A program made the translations under genes and the position numbers. The notes below the pieces were generated by a model. It searched no databases. It was not told the DNA's origin and saw only the letters and a list, made by a program, of their open reading frames with translations. This document shows positions 30,860-40,900 of a stretch of DNA of 64,000 nt, in pieces (within the stretch, counting starts at the first letter, position 1; every line of letters starts with the position of its first letter). The DNA comes from Dromiciops gliroides. Lineage: Eukaryota; Chordata; Mammalia; Microbiotheria; Microbiotheriidae. The stretch spans positions 297,898,385 to 297,962,384 of the forward strand of contig NC_057865.1 in the NCBI RefSeq assembly GCF_019393635.1, read 5' to 3'.

Positions 30860-31395
30860 GAAGGGTCAGCCTTGGAAGTTGGCAGAGGTCTGTGAGTGAT
30901 GACTGGGTGACCATGGCTTAGGGATTTGGGGTTAGAATTCCTTCTTAGGTTCTTAATATTTCTGAGCTTCTCAGACTCCACAATCTGGTTGAGAATTTTA
31001 TCTATCTCTCTGTTTTGCTCTTATTTTCCAAAATAAGAAATGTTCTTTGAGCTTTGGCTCTATTCTTACAGTCTCAACTGATTCCAGCTGAGCTATGCTT
31101 GCTGTTCTTCTCAATATTAATAATGTGTCCCAACAGAAGACCAAGAGTTACTTGGGTGGCAGATTGTTAGAACTCGAGAAAGAAAATCAAAGACCTCTAG
31201 AGTGGGAAGGCACTTTAGTCCATAGTCCTGCCAGGCCTTCAGGTCTAAATGGAGACTCTACTTTCTCCCTGGATCCTGCCCTAAATTCTGCTTCCTGTAG
31301 CCAGAAGTGACTTTGTCCTTTGACTTCTCCTGGAATTTGGGTTTTATTTCATGTGTTCTTTATATTTTCCTGGTATTAGATTTCTGTGTATATGT
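30860..31395. other. Unassigned sequence
   Basis: 30940-30965 may be an old SINE tail. No gene evidence. Confidence 0.4.
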
Positions 31396-31399
31396 ATCA

Positions 31400-31515
31400 G
31401 ATTCTTTTCTTATTTGACTGCAAGCACCTTAAAGGTAGGGACCATGAATCAGTAATACTTGTTTCTCCCTATGCCATGCTCGTAGTGGGTACACCATAAC
31501 TGTCCACTGACTTGG
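31400..31515 (+). mobile_element. L2 LINE 3' end
   Basis: TTGACTGCAAGCACCTTAAA, GGTAGGGACCATGAATCAGT, CATGCTCGTAGTGGGTACA. Confidence 0.65.
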
Positions 31516-31579
31516 ATCTGATACAACCTTCCTTCCCAGGTTATAATCCCATCTACATCATCCCTAGCAGTCCATGATA

Positions 31580-31785
31580 GAATATCAGAATCAGAGGTAA
31601 GGTTTTAAAGCTAGAAGGGCCTTTAGAATTACTTAAATCCCCTAATTTGCTATTGAGAAATTGAGTCTCAGAGAAGATAAACGACTTTCCCAAGATGATG
31701 AAGGTAAGTAGTTGAAATGGGATTCAAACCCAGGTCTTTGATGCCAAATCCAGAACTCTCTCTACTGGATCATGCTCTCTTAATC
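31580..31785 (-). mobile_element. MIR-type CORE-SINE
   Basis: GAAATTGAGTCTCAGAGAAG, GGGATTCAAACCCAGGTCTT and CTCTACTGGATCATGCTC. Confidence 0.8.
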
Positions 31786-31789
31786 TGCT

Positions 31790-32000
31790 ACTACTTACGT
31801 GTGATCTTGGCCCAGTTGCTGCCCCTTACTTACCCCAGTTTTATGATCTGATTTGAGTTTTCTTCTAGCTCTATGATTTTATAATATTTATGATTTCCAG
31901 GAATGGGGACCTCACTATCACACAACACAGCTCATCCTATTTTTTAGACAAGCCAGATTATTAGAGTCCTTCCTAATGGTGTACATAGCAGGCACCTTCC
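31790..32000. mobile_element. MIR tail (+) and L3-like piece (-)
   Basis: 31790-31890 is a plus-strand SINE 3' part (CCCAGTTTTATGATCTGATT). 31895-31990 resembles reverse L3 (GACCTCACTATCACACAACA, AGAGTCCTTCCTAATGGTG). Confidence 0.5.
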
Positions 32001-32099
32001 CTTGGGGAAATTTCATCATTGGTTTACAGTAGGAAGATTCCTCTCCTAAATCCCCTAGAGAAATTCACCATTATAAAAGAAGTCCATGTGACCCACCCA

Positions 32100-32560
32100 G
32101 TGAGAAAACCCAACATCATCTTCTCAGACTGTCGCTTTGTTCCAGCATAAATTTGCATATGATTATGTGGAGAAGCGATTTGTCAGAACTCCATAGGGTC
32201 AATGGTAACAGTTGGAATAACTGCATAAGAAAATCGATGGCAAATGAATAACAACAGAACCAAGCAGATGGAGAAAGAGAAAAGCTAATCAAAGTGTAGA
32301 TCCAAGAAGTGGAAAATGAAGATTAAGGACAGGAACGTTGCCTGCCACCCCAGCATTTTCACTTATTTGCAGCTTCTAAATCGCTCTGTGCACAATTTTG
32401 GTTATGCCTTTTTAGTTAGTCAAATTCCTTCAAATACCTCCATTTTCATTCCCACAGATGAGAGTCACAGCCAGGGGTGAGGAGAAGCTGATTAACTTTC
32501 CGACTCCCCACTGCTTCCCTCGGTGAGCCATTTCCGACACAAACATGCACCTCTTTGGAA
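32100..32560. other. Repeat-free stretch with octamer, candidate conserved element
   Basis: No repeat recognised. A perfect POU octamer ATTTGCAT lies at 32151-32158. AAAATCGATGGCAAATGAAT (near 32230), GAATAACAACAG and several retained CpGs (GTCGCTTT, AAGCGATT, GGAACGTT, AATCGCTC, TTCCGACTC) add to an enhancer-like profile. No open frame. Confidence 0.37.
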
Positions 32561-33180
32561 CTCAACAACAACAACAAAGGAAATTGAGGGGAAATTATGA
32601 TATTTGAATGTATTGGTTTGTTGTCTCATCCCATGGCTTGGGTCTGATTTACAGTTCAAACTTATCTTTAAATTCATCAATTAAAATAACCCTGAAATGT
32701 TGTGTCATGCTGACTTCACAGTTACTTAACTTTCCTCATTTTTGTGAAGATTGTTGTTGAGTCTCTTGGGCTCAAATGGATGGAAGGATACCTGGCTGGC
32801 TAGCTAGGTAGACTGAAAGATGGATAGATAGAAAGGGAGAAAGGGAGAAAGAAGTAAAGAAAGAGAAAAAGAAGGAAGAGAGATGGGCGGATACTTAGAT
32901 TTCTTAACACCAATTGTTTAGTGCACTTAAAGACAAGAATGCTCCTAGAGTGGGCAAGATGGCTCCCAGAATTGGGTGTGAACTTTAGGGGAGAGGATTT
33001 GAGCAATGCATTTATCTATGAGCCTGACAGTTTTATTATCATTACTCCCCACCCCCGAAAGAAAACTCTATTATTAGAACCTTCTAACATTAGAGAGCAT
33101 TGTTGAGTTATAAAGGTCATCATGTCAGTAAGGACTTCCTTTAACCCAGTCTTAGAGAATCACAATATTTGTTTCACTAC
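32561..33180. other. Unassigned; purine-rich run at 32815-32885
   Basis: 32815-32885 is a GATA/GAAA-rich imperfect repeat. The remainder is unrecognised. Confidence 0.45.
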
Positions 33181-33184
33181 TTTT

Positions 33185-33425
33185 TTGAGGTATCTAGTTG
33201 GTACAGTGGACAGAGAGCTGGTCCTGGAGTCAAGGGACCTGAATTAAAATTCAGTCTTAGACTCCTACTTGCTGTGTGATCCTGGGTAAGTCACTTCACC
33301 CCAGCCTGCCTCAGTTTCCTCAACTGTGAAAAGGGAATAATAATAGCACCCTCTTCAGAGAGTTGTGAGGATCACATGAGATAATATTTATAAACCACTT
33401 GTAAAATAATTTAAAACCCAGTGCA
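33185..33425 (+). mobile_element. MAR1-type CORE-SINE
   Basis: TTGAGGTATCTAGTTGGTAC head, GGTCCTGGAGTCAAGGGACC, CTGTGTGATCCTGGGTAAGT, CCTCAGTTTCCTCAACTGTG, GAGTTGTGAGGATCACATGA and AACCACTTGTAAAATAATTT tail. Confidence 0.87.
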
Positions 33426-33494
33426 TTGTACTAGGCTTGAAAAATCTTCCACTTATATCCTGCTCTGCATTTTTCCAGCTTGCTCCTAAACTAT

Positions 33495-33765
33495 GTGATT
33501 GAGTTTGTTGTCATTCACTCATTTATGTCATGTCCAACTCTCCATGACCCCCTTTGGGGTTTTCTTGGCAAAGATCCTGGAATAGCTTCCCATTTCCTTC
33601 TCTAGCTCACTTTACAGATGAGGAACTAAGGCAAACCAGGTTAAGTAACTTGCCCAGGGTCAGTCAGCTAGTAATTGTTTGAGGCTGGTTTTGAAGTCAG
33701 GTAGATGAGTCCTCCTGATTTTAGCCGAGTGCTCTATCTACTGTGCCATTTAGCTGCCCATGGTG
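33495..33765 (-). mobile_element. CORE-SINE with BovB/RTE-type tail (MAR4-like)
   Basis: TTGTTGTCATTCACTCATTT, GTCATGTCCAACTCTCCATG, GGGTTTTCTTGGCAAAGATC and TTCCCATTTCCTTCTCTAGC match a BovB/RTE 3' end; a reverse SINE body (CTTGCCCAGGGTCAGTCAGC) and head (TGCCATTTAGCTGCCC) follow. Same family as 18359-18620. Confidence 0.86.
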
Positions 33766-33869
33766 TTGAGCACTGGACTCAGTTCTCAGAGGAGTATGCC
33801 AGCTGTGGCTTTTCACTTTCTATCAAAACTGCTCTCTTTAAGTTTAACAGCATCTTCTTAACTACCAAT

Positions 33870-34010
33870 TAAAATGATCTTTTTACCATCACCTCCACAA
33901 TCACCTTTGGTCTTTGTGCATCATTTGACCTTGTTGACTACTTTATTATTTTGGATCCTTTTTTCTCCTGGTTTCTCCTGGTTCTGTGATCCTGGCTTCT
34001 TAAACCTTCC
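33870..34010 (+). mobile_element. L2 LINE fragment
   Basis: GCATCATTTGACCTTGTTGA and CTCCTGGTTTCTCCTGGTTC correspond to the L2 reverse-transcriptase coding region in sense orientation. Confidence 0.65.
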
Positions 34011-34011
34011 T

Positions 34012-34185
34012 GTCTGTCTGAGAGCAAGACTTGGATTCAAAAGCTGTGTGTGCTTTTTCTTGCTGTGTGACCCTGGGCAAATCACTTTTCTTTTGTGGTC
34101 TCAGTTTCCTCATCTTTAAATGCAGGGATTGGACTAGAAGCTTCTCAGTTCCCTTTCAGCTCAAAATTTATGATTCCCTGAAACC
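34012..34185 (+). mobile_element. MIR-type CORE-SINE
   Basis: GACTTGGATTCAAAAGCTGT, CTGTGTGACCCTGGGCAAAT, CTCAGTTTCCTCATCTTTAA, GGATTGGACTAGAAGCTTCT. Confidence 0.82.
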
Positions 34186-34430
34186 CATAAACTAATGGTG
34201 GACGTGGAACTAGAAAGCAGCGTGGCTCCTTGAATCTTCCACTATCTTTGTATGAATACAATACCTGTTGAATAGCTCCCAGGCTTCAGAGTTTCTTTGG
34301 TTTCTCCTGTGTATGAAGTTCTTCAAGTCATTAAAAATATTTCCTGTGGTTCAGATTCTCCTCTCTGTCCTCACATTCTTCATCTTGCTTGTTTTTTTCT
34401 TGGATCAGTTCTTCCATCGTGTCTAGTAAT
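34186..34430. other. Unassigned sequence
   Basis: Nothing recognised. Confidence 0.35.
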
Positions 34431-34434
34431 TTAT

Positions 34435-34600
34435 AGGAGCACAGATTGTTGGACCTGGAAGGGACTTTAAAGAGCATAGAAATGGATCCATCATTTTAAG
34501 GAGGAAGAAAATGAGACTCAGAAAGGAAAAGTGACTTTCCCAAAGTTCCGCAGTGAGGGAGGTGCTGAGAGAGCTGGGACATGGAATGAGATCTTTTAAC
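34435..34600 (-). mobile_element. Reverse SINE of the recurring old family
   Basis: GGACCTGGAAGGGACTTTAA, AAATGAGACTCAGAAAGGAA and GACTTTCCCAAAGTTCC. Confidence 0.65.
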
Positions 34601-34708
34601 TTGAAGCCTAATCATTTTCCTAAGACACCAGTTGTCCCTAACCACGTCTGTTGCCGCTTGCTTCCCAAATCTTTGGCCTCTCCAATATTCTGAGTCTAGA
34701 GACAATCT

Positions 34709-34710
<2 letters not shown>

Positions 34711-34776
<66 letters not shown>

Positions 34777-34913
34777 GTTTGGTGAGGCAGTTGGCGTTAA
34801 GTGACTTGCCCAGGGTCACACAAGTAGTGTCAAGTGTCTGAGACTGGATTTGAACTCAGGTCCTCCTGAATCCAGGACCAGTGCTCTATCCACTGCATCA
34901 CCTAGCTGCCCTG
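34711..34913 (-). mobile_element. (TC)n microsatellite joined to a WSINE1-type SINE
   Basis: About 27 TC units (34711-34764) lead into GTTTTTGTTTTTGTTTGGTG, the tail of a reverse SINE with GAGGCAGTTGGCGTTAAGTG and a CATCACCTAGCTGCCC head. It lacks AGCTAGTA in the core (reads CACACAAGTAGTGTCAAG). GCCTCA tail variant. Confidence 0.9.
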
Positions 34914-35035
34914 AAAATCTCTCTTAACCTTGTCCTCTAGCTGGGAACCCAGCTTCATTTCTTTTTATGGGTGGGCAGTCATTCATTGGTTCTGTCAGGG
35001 AGACAAAAAAATCTCAGCCTAAGACATTCTGAGTG
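34914..35035. other. Unassigned sequence
   Basis: Nothing recognised. Confidence 0.35.
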
Positions 35036-35039
35036 AAGG

Positions 35040-35235
35040 AAAGAGGAAAGAAGGTTGGAATGGGAGTCAAGAGAATCTGGATCCAGATCTCTACTCTGAC
35101 TTGGATTAGTTGATTAAGCTGGGACAAGTCTATGCTTTCTGAGTCTCAGTTTTCTCCTCTGCATTATGGAGGGGGAGGGGGGATAATAACCCTAACATTA
35201 CCTGTTTCATGGGCTTGTCACCAGGGACACTTTGC
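35040..35235 (+). mobile_element. MIR-type CORE-SINE
   Basis: GGAATGGGAGTCAAGAGAAT, GAGTCTCAGTTTTCTCCTCT and GGGGGATAATAACCCTAACA. Confidence 0.75.
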
Positions 35236-35379
35236 ACACAGATAGGATGTTGTGCTCCTTGTTTTGCTTTCTATGCATTCTTGTGCTTATGGTGCCAGAG
35301 TTCCTCTTTATTGATGGATTGAGTATTCAAAATAGGCAAAGCCTTGAATGCTAAAGTGAATAGCTATCATCTCTGTCTC

Positions 35380-35505
35380 TGTACATATTTATGTGTATCT
35401 ACTCACAAATATATGTATAAATAGTCACATACACATGTGAGCATGTGTTGATATATGTATATGTGCATATATTTATATGCATATAATTCCCTCCCCCCCC
35501 CAGCC
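35380..35505. repeat. TA/TG/CA-rich low-complexity sequence with C run
   Basis: Imperfect TATGTGCATATA units end in a run of about nine C (35493-35501). Confidence 0.8.
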
Positions 35506-35554
35506 CCCAAAGAAAAACAGTAGGCATCAGGAGTATGGTCACTGGAGTTTTTTT

Positions 35555-35640
35555 GACCTGGAAAATGATGTGGTCAGAATTACACCCTGGGAAAATTAAG
35601 CTGGCAGTACATGCAGGATAGATTGGAGGGAGAGAGTGTA
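35555..35640 (-). mobile_element. L2 LINE fragment
   Basis: GATGTGGTCAGAATTACACC and GGATAGATTGGAGGGAGAGA are reverse-complement L2 coding blocks. Confidence 0.55.
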
Positions 35641-36835
35641 TTCATTTATCTGCCTGTTAATTACTCCAGTGTTAATATTAGGGCAAGATCAGCTGACTTC
35701 CCTTCACTATCCCCTGCTGATGAATTCACTTAATAGTCTACTCAACATGGCTTGAAAGCAAATGTTTCTGCCATCTCTGGTAATGAGAACTTTATGGCCC
35801 ATTCTTGCCCAAGTTCAAGCCTCATTTGTAGGTTATGCATCTTAAATATATATATCTGAGGGTTCAAGACTAACAGTGAAGCAAAAACAAATGAGTTTCA
35901 TTTCAGGCTAGTGAAGAATCAGTCCCAGGTGGGTCACATACGTTTGGGGAAAAGAGAGCCTTGAGTGAGGCCAGGTATAATGGGATGTTTCAATGCTTTG
36001 GATTATATTTGGAAGTCAGGAAAGGAGCTCAATCATTCCCCACCCCTGAAACTCTTCTCTTTAGCAATTTCCTTCCCTGAAGTTCAGATGAACTCTTGAC
36101 AGACACTGTTATCTCTTTGCTTAGATGTCTAGGAAGATTTGGACATGGAATTTTGATGACAGCCAACAGAGGGGGCATTTCTTGGGTGTGAAACATGTAG
36201 TATCTGAGGCATTGATGTATATTTGGATCAAGAATGATCAAAACAGAATCTTTAAGCTAGAGAAATCACACAAGAAAGAGAATTTCCTAGATGCTTCAGC
36301 TACTTGATTGTCTCTAGAGCATAGAATTAGGACCAATGGATGGAAGGTGGAGAAGAGGCAGACTTCTAATCACTGAAAGGGGAAAAAAATAAAACAGACA
36401 ACAACAACAAAAACCTTCCAAGTCATGATCTGAGCTGTCCAAGGAAGAAGTTTCTTTCCTATCATTACAGGCTATTGAATAGAATCTAGACGCCCTTGTC
36501 AGGCATGGCATGGATGGCATTCTTCTTTCAGATCTAGTCGTAAAAGATGCCCTCAGATCTCTTCCAACCCTGGGATCACACAAGTGGAATTCTCCAAACT
36601 ACAGAAGTATTTGAAATCTAGCCATGGCACAAAGATTCACCAACCAGATACAAGAACTGAAAAAGGAAATACAAAATTAGGAAATGACACTTGCCTGTAT
36701 TTCTACAACCCTTTAAGATAAGCCAAGGACTTTTTCAAAAAGGAAATCTTCCTGATTCCAAGTCTTGTGCTCCATCTGCTACATTGCGAAGGTTAGATTC
36801 AAATTTTTAAAAAATGTTCCCTTCTCCCCCAACCT
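35641..36835. other. Repeat-poor sequence, about 1.2 kb
   Basis: No repeat recognised. 35640-35850 has GCCTGTTAATTACTCCAGTG near 35661 and CACTTAATAGTC near 35727, enhancer-like in composition. Frames at 36029-36583 have no recognisable domain. Confidence 0.3.
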
Positions 36836-36839
36836 TACA

Positions 36840-37060
36840 CTTAGTACTTTGTGATTCTTGATAAATCATTTAACCTCTTTGAGCCTCACTTTCCTCATTT
36901 GCCAAATGAAGGGGTCAGATTCACTAGTCACTAATGCATCTTCGAGTTCTAGATCTGTGATGCTCCTCCTATTCCTTTCTTTATATCCCTAGAACTTAGA
37001 ATAATTCCTGGAACATTGTAAGTACTTAAGAAATATTTGTTGCCTGACTGTCATTAATAT
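36840..37060 (+). mobile_element. MIR tail followed by L2 3' end
   Basis: CTTGATAAATCATTTAACCT, CTCATTTGCCAAATGAAGGG (MIR); then TATCCCTAGAACTTAGAATA and GTAAGTACTTAAGAAATATT (L2). Confidence 0.7.
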
Positions 37061-37235
37061 TAAAAAGGAATTCAACAAAGGCTAGGATAATCTAGGGAGA
37101 CTTCCTAGAAGAGGTGGGGCTAGAATTAATCCCTGAATTATGGATAAGACTCAGACATTTAGAGGAGAGTGAGAGGATGTTCTAAGTGGTGAGAGAAACC
37201 TGAAGGTATATAGTTGATAAAAGTGTCTTCTTCAA
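37061..37235 (-). mobile_element. L2 LINE fragment
   Basis: GGGAGACTTCCTAGAAGAGG and GAGGGAG-like GAGGATGTTCTAAGTGGTGA are reverse L2 blocks. Confidence 0.5.
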
Positions 37236-37530
37236 GGTCCCGAAAGGGGGTGAGGTTCACCATTCTTGGAAGAAGATTGGTGCTGTAAGAAATGATGAGC
37301 TTGATGATTTTAGAAAAACATGGAAAGAGTTGCATGAAATAATAAAGAGATAAATGAGCAGAACCAAGAGAACATCGTATATAGTAACAGTATTATTGTT
37401 TTAAGAACAACTGAGCAAATAAGTTATTTTATTATAAATATACAAATTAACTATAAAGAACATATGAAGAGAGATGCTATCAATAGATACAGATGAGTTC
37501 TGAGGAAGGGTAATCCAGAGCATTCATAAA

Positions 37531-37695
37531 AAATCAGAGGTGAGAGGGGCAGCCGGTGAATAAAACACTGGCCCTGGATTCCGGTGGACCTGAGTTCAAA
37601 TCTGGCCTCAGACACTTGACACTTACTAGCTGTGTGACCCTGGGCAAGTCACTTAACCTTCATTGCCCCATGCAAAAAAAAAATCAGAGATGAGA
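37531..37695 (+). mobile_element. WSINE1-type SINE with deleted head
   Basis: GGGGCAGCCGGTGAATAAAA shows a head deletion of roughly 15-20 bases covering the A box. GAGTTCAAATCTGGCCTCAG and CATTGCCCCATGCAAAAAA follow. AAATCAGAGGTGAGA (37531) and AAATCAGAGATGAGA (37681) are the duplication, one mismatch. Loss of the A box should make it transcriptionally dead. Confidence 0.94.
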
Positions 37696-37834
37696 AATCA
37701 CAGGGCTTCCTAAGGGAATGATTAGAAAGTCTAGTGTATATATACACACATACATGTACATGCATATAAGCACATGGATATATCTATGTGTACACACATA
37801 TAAAGTAATTTCAGAATTAGTAGAGGAAATAATG

Positions 37835-37836
<2 letters not shown>

Positions 37837-37876
<40 letters not shown>
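37837..37876. repeat. (AT)n microsatellite
   Basis: About 19 AT units. Confidence 0.97.
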
Positions 37877-37877
<1 letters not shown>

Positions 37878-37959
37878 AATGTGTATATATGTGTTGAGAA
37901 GGGGGAAAGGGGAGTGAGGGAAAAAGAGAGAGATGGAGACAGAGAGAGGACTGAGAGAA

Positions 37960-38095
37960 TTTTTTTTCATTCCCTCCATAATTACTCCCTCTATTAAAAT
38001 GGCACCAACATGAAGGCAGGGACCACATTTCTTGCTTTCTGTTCCCCAAGCCTTGCACACAGTATGCATCTGAATTTTTGTAGAATCAAATATTT
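37960..38095 (+). mobile_element. L2 LINE 3' end
   Basis: ACATGAAGGCAGGGACCACA, CTTTCTGTTCCCCAAGCCTT. Confidence 0.6.
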
Positions 38096-38214
38096 CTTAC
38101 ATCTTGTATACCCCCAATTTGTCACTGGAATTTCAGTCATGTATTTCCAAACCTCAGGATAGTGCCACACAATTGCAAAGTTGAAGCAGAGCTCAGAAGG
38201 GTTGGAAGGGAAGG

Positions 38215-38437
38215 AAGAATCATTTATTAAACACCTACTATGCACCAAGCACTGTGCAAAGTGCTTTACAAAATTCATCTTATTTTATCCTCACAACAGG
38301 CATTGTTATTATTCCCAGGTTACAGATGAGGGCACTGGGGCACACAGAATTTCAGTGACTTGTCCAGGGACATAATCTAATAAGTGACTGAGACCAGATT
38401 TGAACTCAGGTTGTGTTGATTATAGAACCAGTGCTCC

Positions 38438-38438
<1 letters not shown>
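38215..38438 (-). mobile_element. MIR-type CORE-SINE, near full length
   Basis: TTTATTAAACACCTACTATG, AGCACTGTGCAAAGTGCTTT, GTTACAGATGAGGGCACTGG, CTTGTCCAGGGACATAATCT and CAGATTTGAACTCAGGTTGT. Confidence 0.85.
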
Positions 38439-38479
<41 letters not shown>

Positions 38480-38535
38480 CATTGATTAAGCATATTCTAT
38501 ATGCCAGGGAATGTGATAAGTGCCGGTTTCCCTGC
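38439..38535 (-). mobile_element. (CAAT)n and L2 3' end
   Basis: About ten CAAT units (38439-38478) are joined to CATTGATTAAGCATATTCTA and TGCCAGGGAATGTGATAAGT, the reverse L2 terminus. L2 normally ends in TGATTGA-like repeats, so the microsatellite is an expanded L2 tail. Confidence 0.85.
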
Positions 38536-38539
38536 ATCA

Positions 38540-38830
38540 CCTGGCTACCCATGATGTAAGGAATGTCATCTCCAACATTCCTGACAAGTGGTCATTCAGC
38601 CTTTGGTTGGAGACCCAGTAGTCCTTGAGGGAGCAAAGCAGAACAAAGCTAATCCTCCTTCCACAAGGTAGTGCTTCAGATATTTGAATCTGAGAATTTA
38701 AGACCTGGCAGGAACTCCAGTGACCATCTAGTGCAAACCGAGCAACCTGTCCTCACTTAAATCCAATTCATTGCAAGTCATGACATTACCTCCCTGGTGT
38801 AATGGTCTTCTTCGAGAATGAAGGACCAAC
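38540..38830 (-). mobile_element. L3/CR1-type LINE fragment
   Basis: CCTGACAAGTGGTCATTCAG and CAGCCTTTGGTTGGAGACCC are reverse L3; 38690-38800 repeats similar blocks (GGAACTCCAGTGACCATCTA), so two L3-class pieces may be joined. Confidence 0.65.
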
Positions 38831-38871
38831 AAAAACAACAACAACACAACAACAGCAGCAGCAGCAGCAGC

Positions 38872-38905
<34 letters not shown>

Positions 38906-38906
38906 G
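38828..38906 (+). repeat. (CAA)n / (CAG)n compound repeat
   Basis: CAACAA units surround about seven CAG units at 38853-38873. A glutamine/serine/asparagine-run frame here is repeat translation. AATGAAGGACCAAC directly before it suggests the repeat grew from the tail of a retroposon. Confidence 0.93.
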
Positions 38907-39200
38907 AAACCCATACCCAGGGAAGGTCTCATTACAACATACCAGGCAAACTTTTACCCAGCCTCTGCTTAGGTACTTAAGGACCTTTCATGAGGGTGTG
39001 TCTCACAAGAGGCATTTAACTGTCTATATATCTTATATATCTTACTGCCCTGATTCTCCCATGAGAATGTAAGCTTCATGAGGACAAGCCATGTGCCTTT
39101 AAAAAAATACATCATTTTCTGCTCAGTTCTTAGCATCAATTCTTTCAAATATTAGGCACCCTAATTGGTATTTGTTGGATGACAAAGATCCTTAACAGAA
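38907..39200 (+). mobile_element. Old L3-like piece and L2 3' end
   Basis: 38935-39010 resembles reverse L3 (CCCAGCCTCTGCTTAGGTAC). 39020-39195 is sense L2: GAGAATGTAAGCTTCATGAG, CTCAGTTCTTAGCATC, TTGGTATTTGTTGGATGAC. Confidence 0.6.
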
Positions 39201-39339
39201 GTTTTGTTTAATCTCACATACACTCAGCAAAGTCCCAGATGTTCATGTCTAGTGGGTGTCCCTTGATTTTTGTACCACATTTGTTCAGGTTATTCTCCTA
39301 TCCACTCAAGTCAAGTCCAATCCTTCTTTTAGGAGAGGG

Positions 39340-39590
39340 AAGAAGTATGTATATAGCTCTATTATGTGCCAGGTACTGTGATAATAAGCATGTTACAAAT
39401 ATTATCTCATTTAATCTTTATAACAATCCTATGTGGGTCCTATTATTATTATCATTTTATAGTTGAGGAAAATGAGGGAAACAAAGGTTAAGTGACTTAC
39501 CCAGGGTCACATGGCTAGTAATCATCTGAGGTCATCTTTGAACTCAGATCTTTCTGCAGGCTCAATTTTTATCAACTGTACCACCAGATA
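39340..39590 (-). mobile_element. MIR-type CORE-SINE
   Basis: ATTATGTGCCAGGTACTGTG, TTATAGTTGAGGAAAATGAG, GACTTACCCAGGGTCACATG and CTTTGAACTCAGATCTTTCT. Confidence 0.86.
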
Positions 39591-40135
39591 TCTCTAGAGA
39601 GTCTTCTCTAGTCACCCCATCCCTAACAACTCTCTTGCCTGAACTCCTGTAGAGCTCCAAGATTAAACAAAGGAAGGACGGTAGGTAGCAGTTGCTTTAG
39701 GAATGGTATCTCCTTGTTCCTTGGTCCCTAACCAGATTAAGGACTTGGTTTTAGTTTAGTTTAGTTCTTTGCTTTGTAATTAACTCACTGTTCAACCATA
39801 GGCAAATCTTAGCCTCCTCTTTGGTCCTAAGATTCCCTGTCTGTAGAATGAGAGACATATCAGGTGATTAAGACCCAGAGTGAATTTAAGAAAGTCAACT
39901 TTTCTGGGACTTAATTTCCTCCCCTGTGAACTGAGGTGGTTGGGCTAGATAGTCCCTAACATTTTCATGAACCTCTATTTTAATATAAATTGTTTCAATT
40001 AAGTCTCACATCATGCTCTACATGAAGCAATAGTGGTGTTATCAGCCCCATTTTCAGAAGAAGAAACCAAGGCTTAGAGATGAAGTGATTTGTCCAAGGT
40101 CAATTAGGGGCTCAAACTTGGACTTCCCCTTAGGT
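39591..40135. mobile_element. Old MIR fragments in both orientations
   Basis: 39790-39975 has two plus-strand SINE tails (TCCCTGTCTGTAGAATGAGA; CTTAATTTCCTCCCCTGTGA). 40000-40130 is a reverse MIR (CATTTTCAGAAGAAGAAACC, TTTGTCCAAGGTCAATTAGG). Confidence 0.55.
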
Positions 40136-40184
40136 ATACTGATTCTTTTTTCTAATATCCTTTCCAATGTACCTTTCTGACTAT

Positions 40185-40370
40185 ATAGGATCATAAGATT
40201 GCATTCTCGTGGTGAAAAGGACTTGGAAGCTGTCTAATCTAACCTCATCACTTGATAGCTGAGAAAACTAAGATCCAGAGAGAGGAAATATTTTGTCCAT
40301 TGTTGCAAGCTAGTATTTGGAAGAGGTGAGATGTGAACTTAGGTCCTTCTGACTCAGAATCTAGCATGAC
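40185..40370 (-). mobile_element. Reverse SINE of the recurring old family
   Basis: GAAAAGGACTTGGAAGCTGT, GAGAAAACTAAGATCCAGAG and GAGATGTGAACTTAGGTCCT. Confidence 0.7.
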
Positions 40371-40419
40371 ATAGGTTCTGGTCGCTAAGGAGACATTGTC
40401 AAAATTGTTGGTAACTAAG

Positions 40420-40900
40420 TATATCTTTTTCTGGTGTAATTGTCCCTGTGTGTTCTAATTTAACAATAGACTCCCGAGTTATTTTTAAATACACCAATGA
40501 GAGCTGAGTGATTGAACGTGTTATTATCAAACAGTGGCTTGTGATCGTCAATTACTTAACAGAGAGAATCAAAGTACAAATTGCTGGGTTCGGTCAATTA
40601 CGGCTAAAATGGAATAAAGGCAGCATTTTAATTGTAATCGGCGCATTCCCTGTTCAGCATGGATATTAAAGGGAATAATGAGCAGGCATCAATACAGTGA
40701 CCCATCTCTCTCCTTATCTGCTTGCCCAACATCACCGTTTCAGTTGAGCAAAAGGATCCCAAAGCAGAACCAAGTTAATTAGGTTCCTGAATTAGGGGAA
40801 CAGCTAAATTGGATTCTCATCCAGTGTTCATTTGCAATTTATTTCAGCTCAGAGAAGATCTCCTCACTAAGAAATGAGGGACCAGTCAGATGATGGAATG
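40420..40900. other. Best candidate conserved non-coding element
   Basis: About 480 bases with no recognisable repeat. Homeodomain cores lie at 40549-40554 and 40595-40600 (CAATTA), 40626-40634 (TTTTAATTG) and 40775-40782 (TTAATTAG). About eight CpGs fall between 40470 and 40740, for example GATCGTC, TTACGGC and ATCGGCGC, far above the window's background. No frame is open. The profile fits a vertebrate developmental enhancer; the sequence alone cannot show conservation or activity. Confidence 0.42.

Larger units (their letters stand above)
37300..37880 (+). mobile_element. L1-type 3' UTR fragment, split by a SINE
   Basis: TGAGCAGAACCAAGAGAACA (37357) is a phrase shared with the element at 57690-57850; AAAGAACATATGAAGAGAGA and a TATACACACATACATG segment follow, ending in an AT run. 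I read it as the 3' UTR of a marsupial L1-type LINE from general resemblance. The family is tentative. Confidence 0.45.

Noticed and set aside
38818..39072. Polyglutamine/polyasparagine frame
   Set aside because: Translation of a CAA/CAG repeat joined to a LINE fragment.
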